From: an uncultured Porphyromonadaceae bacterium | GTDB taxonomy: Bacteria > Bacteroidota > Bacteroidia > Bacteroidales > Muribaculaceae | Length of the DNA: 43,506 nt | NCBI GenBank assembly: GCA_900547825.1 | Contig: URII01000013.1 | Location: 1 to 43,506 of the forward strand | Reading direction: 5' to 3' | Shown here: positions 43,464-43,506 of the stretch, piece by piece | Layout: each line of letters starts with the position of its first letter | How positions within the stretch are numbered: position 1 is the stretch's first letter | The notes under the pieces: generated by a model | Told to the model about the DNA's origin: nothing | What the model saw: only the letters and a program-made list of their open reading frames with translations | The model's database searches: none | Position numbers and translations under genes: made by a program

Positions 43464-43506
43464 GGCCCATTCGTCTATCGGCTAGGACGCAAGATTTTCA
43501 TTCTTG
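43464..43506 (+). tRNA. tRNA-Glu (UUC), cut by window end
   Basis: Starts GGCCCAT (acceptor 5' strand), UC, then GTC TATCGGCTAG GAC (D arm), then CAAGA-TTTTCAT-TCTTG, a perfect anticodon stem with anticodon TTC at 43497-43499. The T arm and acceptor 3' strand lie beyond the window. It is preceded by a strong promoter and may lead a tRNA cluster. Confidence 0.93.

Noticed and set aside
1..43506. CRISPR array, IS element, integrase, prophage or biosynthetic cluster
   Set aside because: No regularly spaced repeats, terminal inverted repeats with transposase, or phage genes were seen on either strand.

Overview
The window looks like ordinary chromosome from a member of the Bacteroidales, most like a gut Muribaculaceae-type genome. 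The evidence is repeated copies of the Bacteroidota promoter -7 element TAnnTTTG, in the best cases 19-21 nt downstream of a TTTG -33 box, plus a recognisable gene complement: short archaeal-type ProRS, a two-CBM20 DPE2-like MalQ, a B12-dependent ribonucleotide reductase, a U32/RlhA-like protein, and TetR-KASIII-FabG. The family assignment is inference from protein style. No IS element, prophage, integrase, CRISPR array or rRNA was seen. Coding density is very high; the longest gap is about 270 nt (25161-25429), so no gene-free stretch exceeds 300 nt.

Layout. 1-5257 (minus strand): start of a family 2 glycosyltransferase cut by the window edge, proS, a small acidic protein with an OmpA-like protein, then fabG, a KASIII and a TetR regulator. 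5364-11064 (plus): dacB (PBP4), a conserved unknown 270-residue protein, rsmI, a coiled-coil lipoprotein and a U32 protein, closed by a 15-bp stem terminator. 11154-18334 (minus): a five-gene run of two rhomboid proteases, a membrane-anchored EEP phosphatase/nuclease, an M3 dipeptidyl peptidase and a GH31 glycosidase. 18535-20673: HU, an ECF sigma factor with a four-helix membrane partner, and divergent ferritin. 20787-23929 (plus): LPG-synthase-like flippase, kdsB and a non-catalytic M16 protein. 23953-25160 (minus): MerR regulator and a secreted CarboxypepD_reg-like protein. 25430-30130 (plus): alaS, a Tat-exported TIGR04076 protein, a zinc/manganese-type binding lipoprotein and an ABC ATPase gene broken by a 65-bp insertion. 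30228-36055 (plus): uvrA, a DUF2027/Smr protein, an EFR1 ferredoxin and a beta-propeller lipoprotein. 36042-42450 (minus): queE, queD, malQ and nrdJ. 42623-end (plus): a nitroreductase and a tRNA-Glu cut by the window end.

The most unusual thing found is the ABC ATPase at 29358-30130. A 65-bp segment inserted at Walker B carries a GC-rich stretch that itself encodes a perfect ABC D-loop, and it ends in a near-copy of the preceding Walker B sequence. Removing 65 bp restores one continuous frame. No permease gene follows. Other points worth a look are the sigma/membrane-protein/ferritin divergon with an inverted repeat over both -7 boxes, two genes (uvrA, merR) whose -7 box nearly touches the start codon, competing hairpins before queD, and the rhomboid-EEP-peptidase-glycosidase run. 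I did not find a clearly novel multi-gene defence or biosynthetic system.
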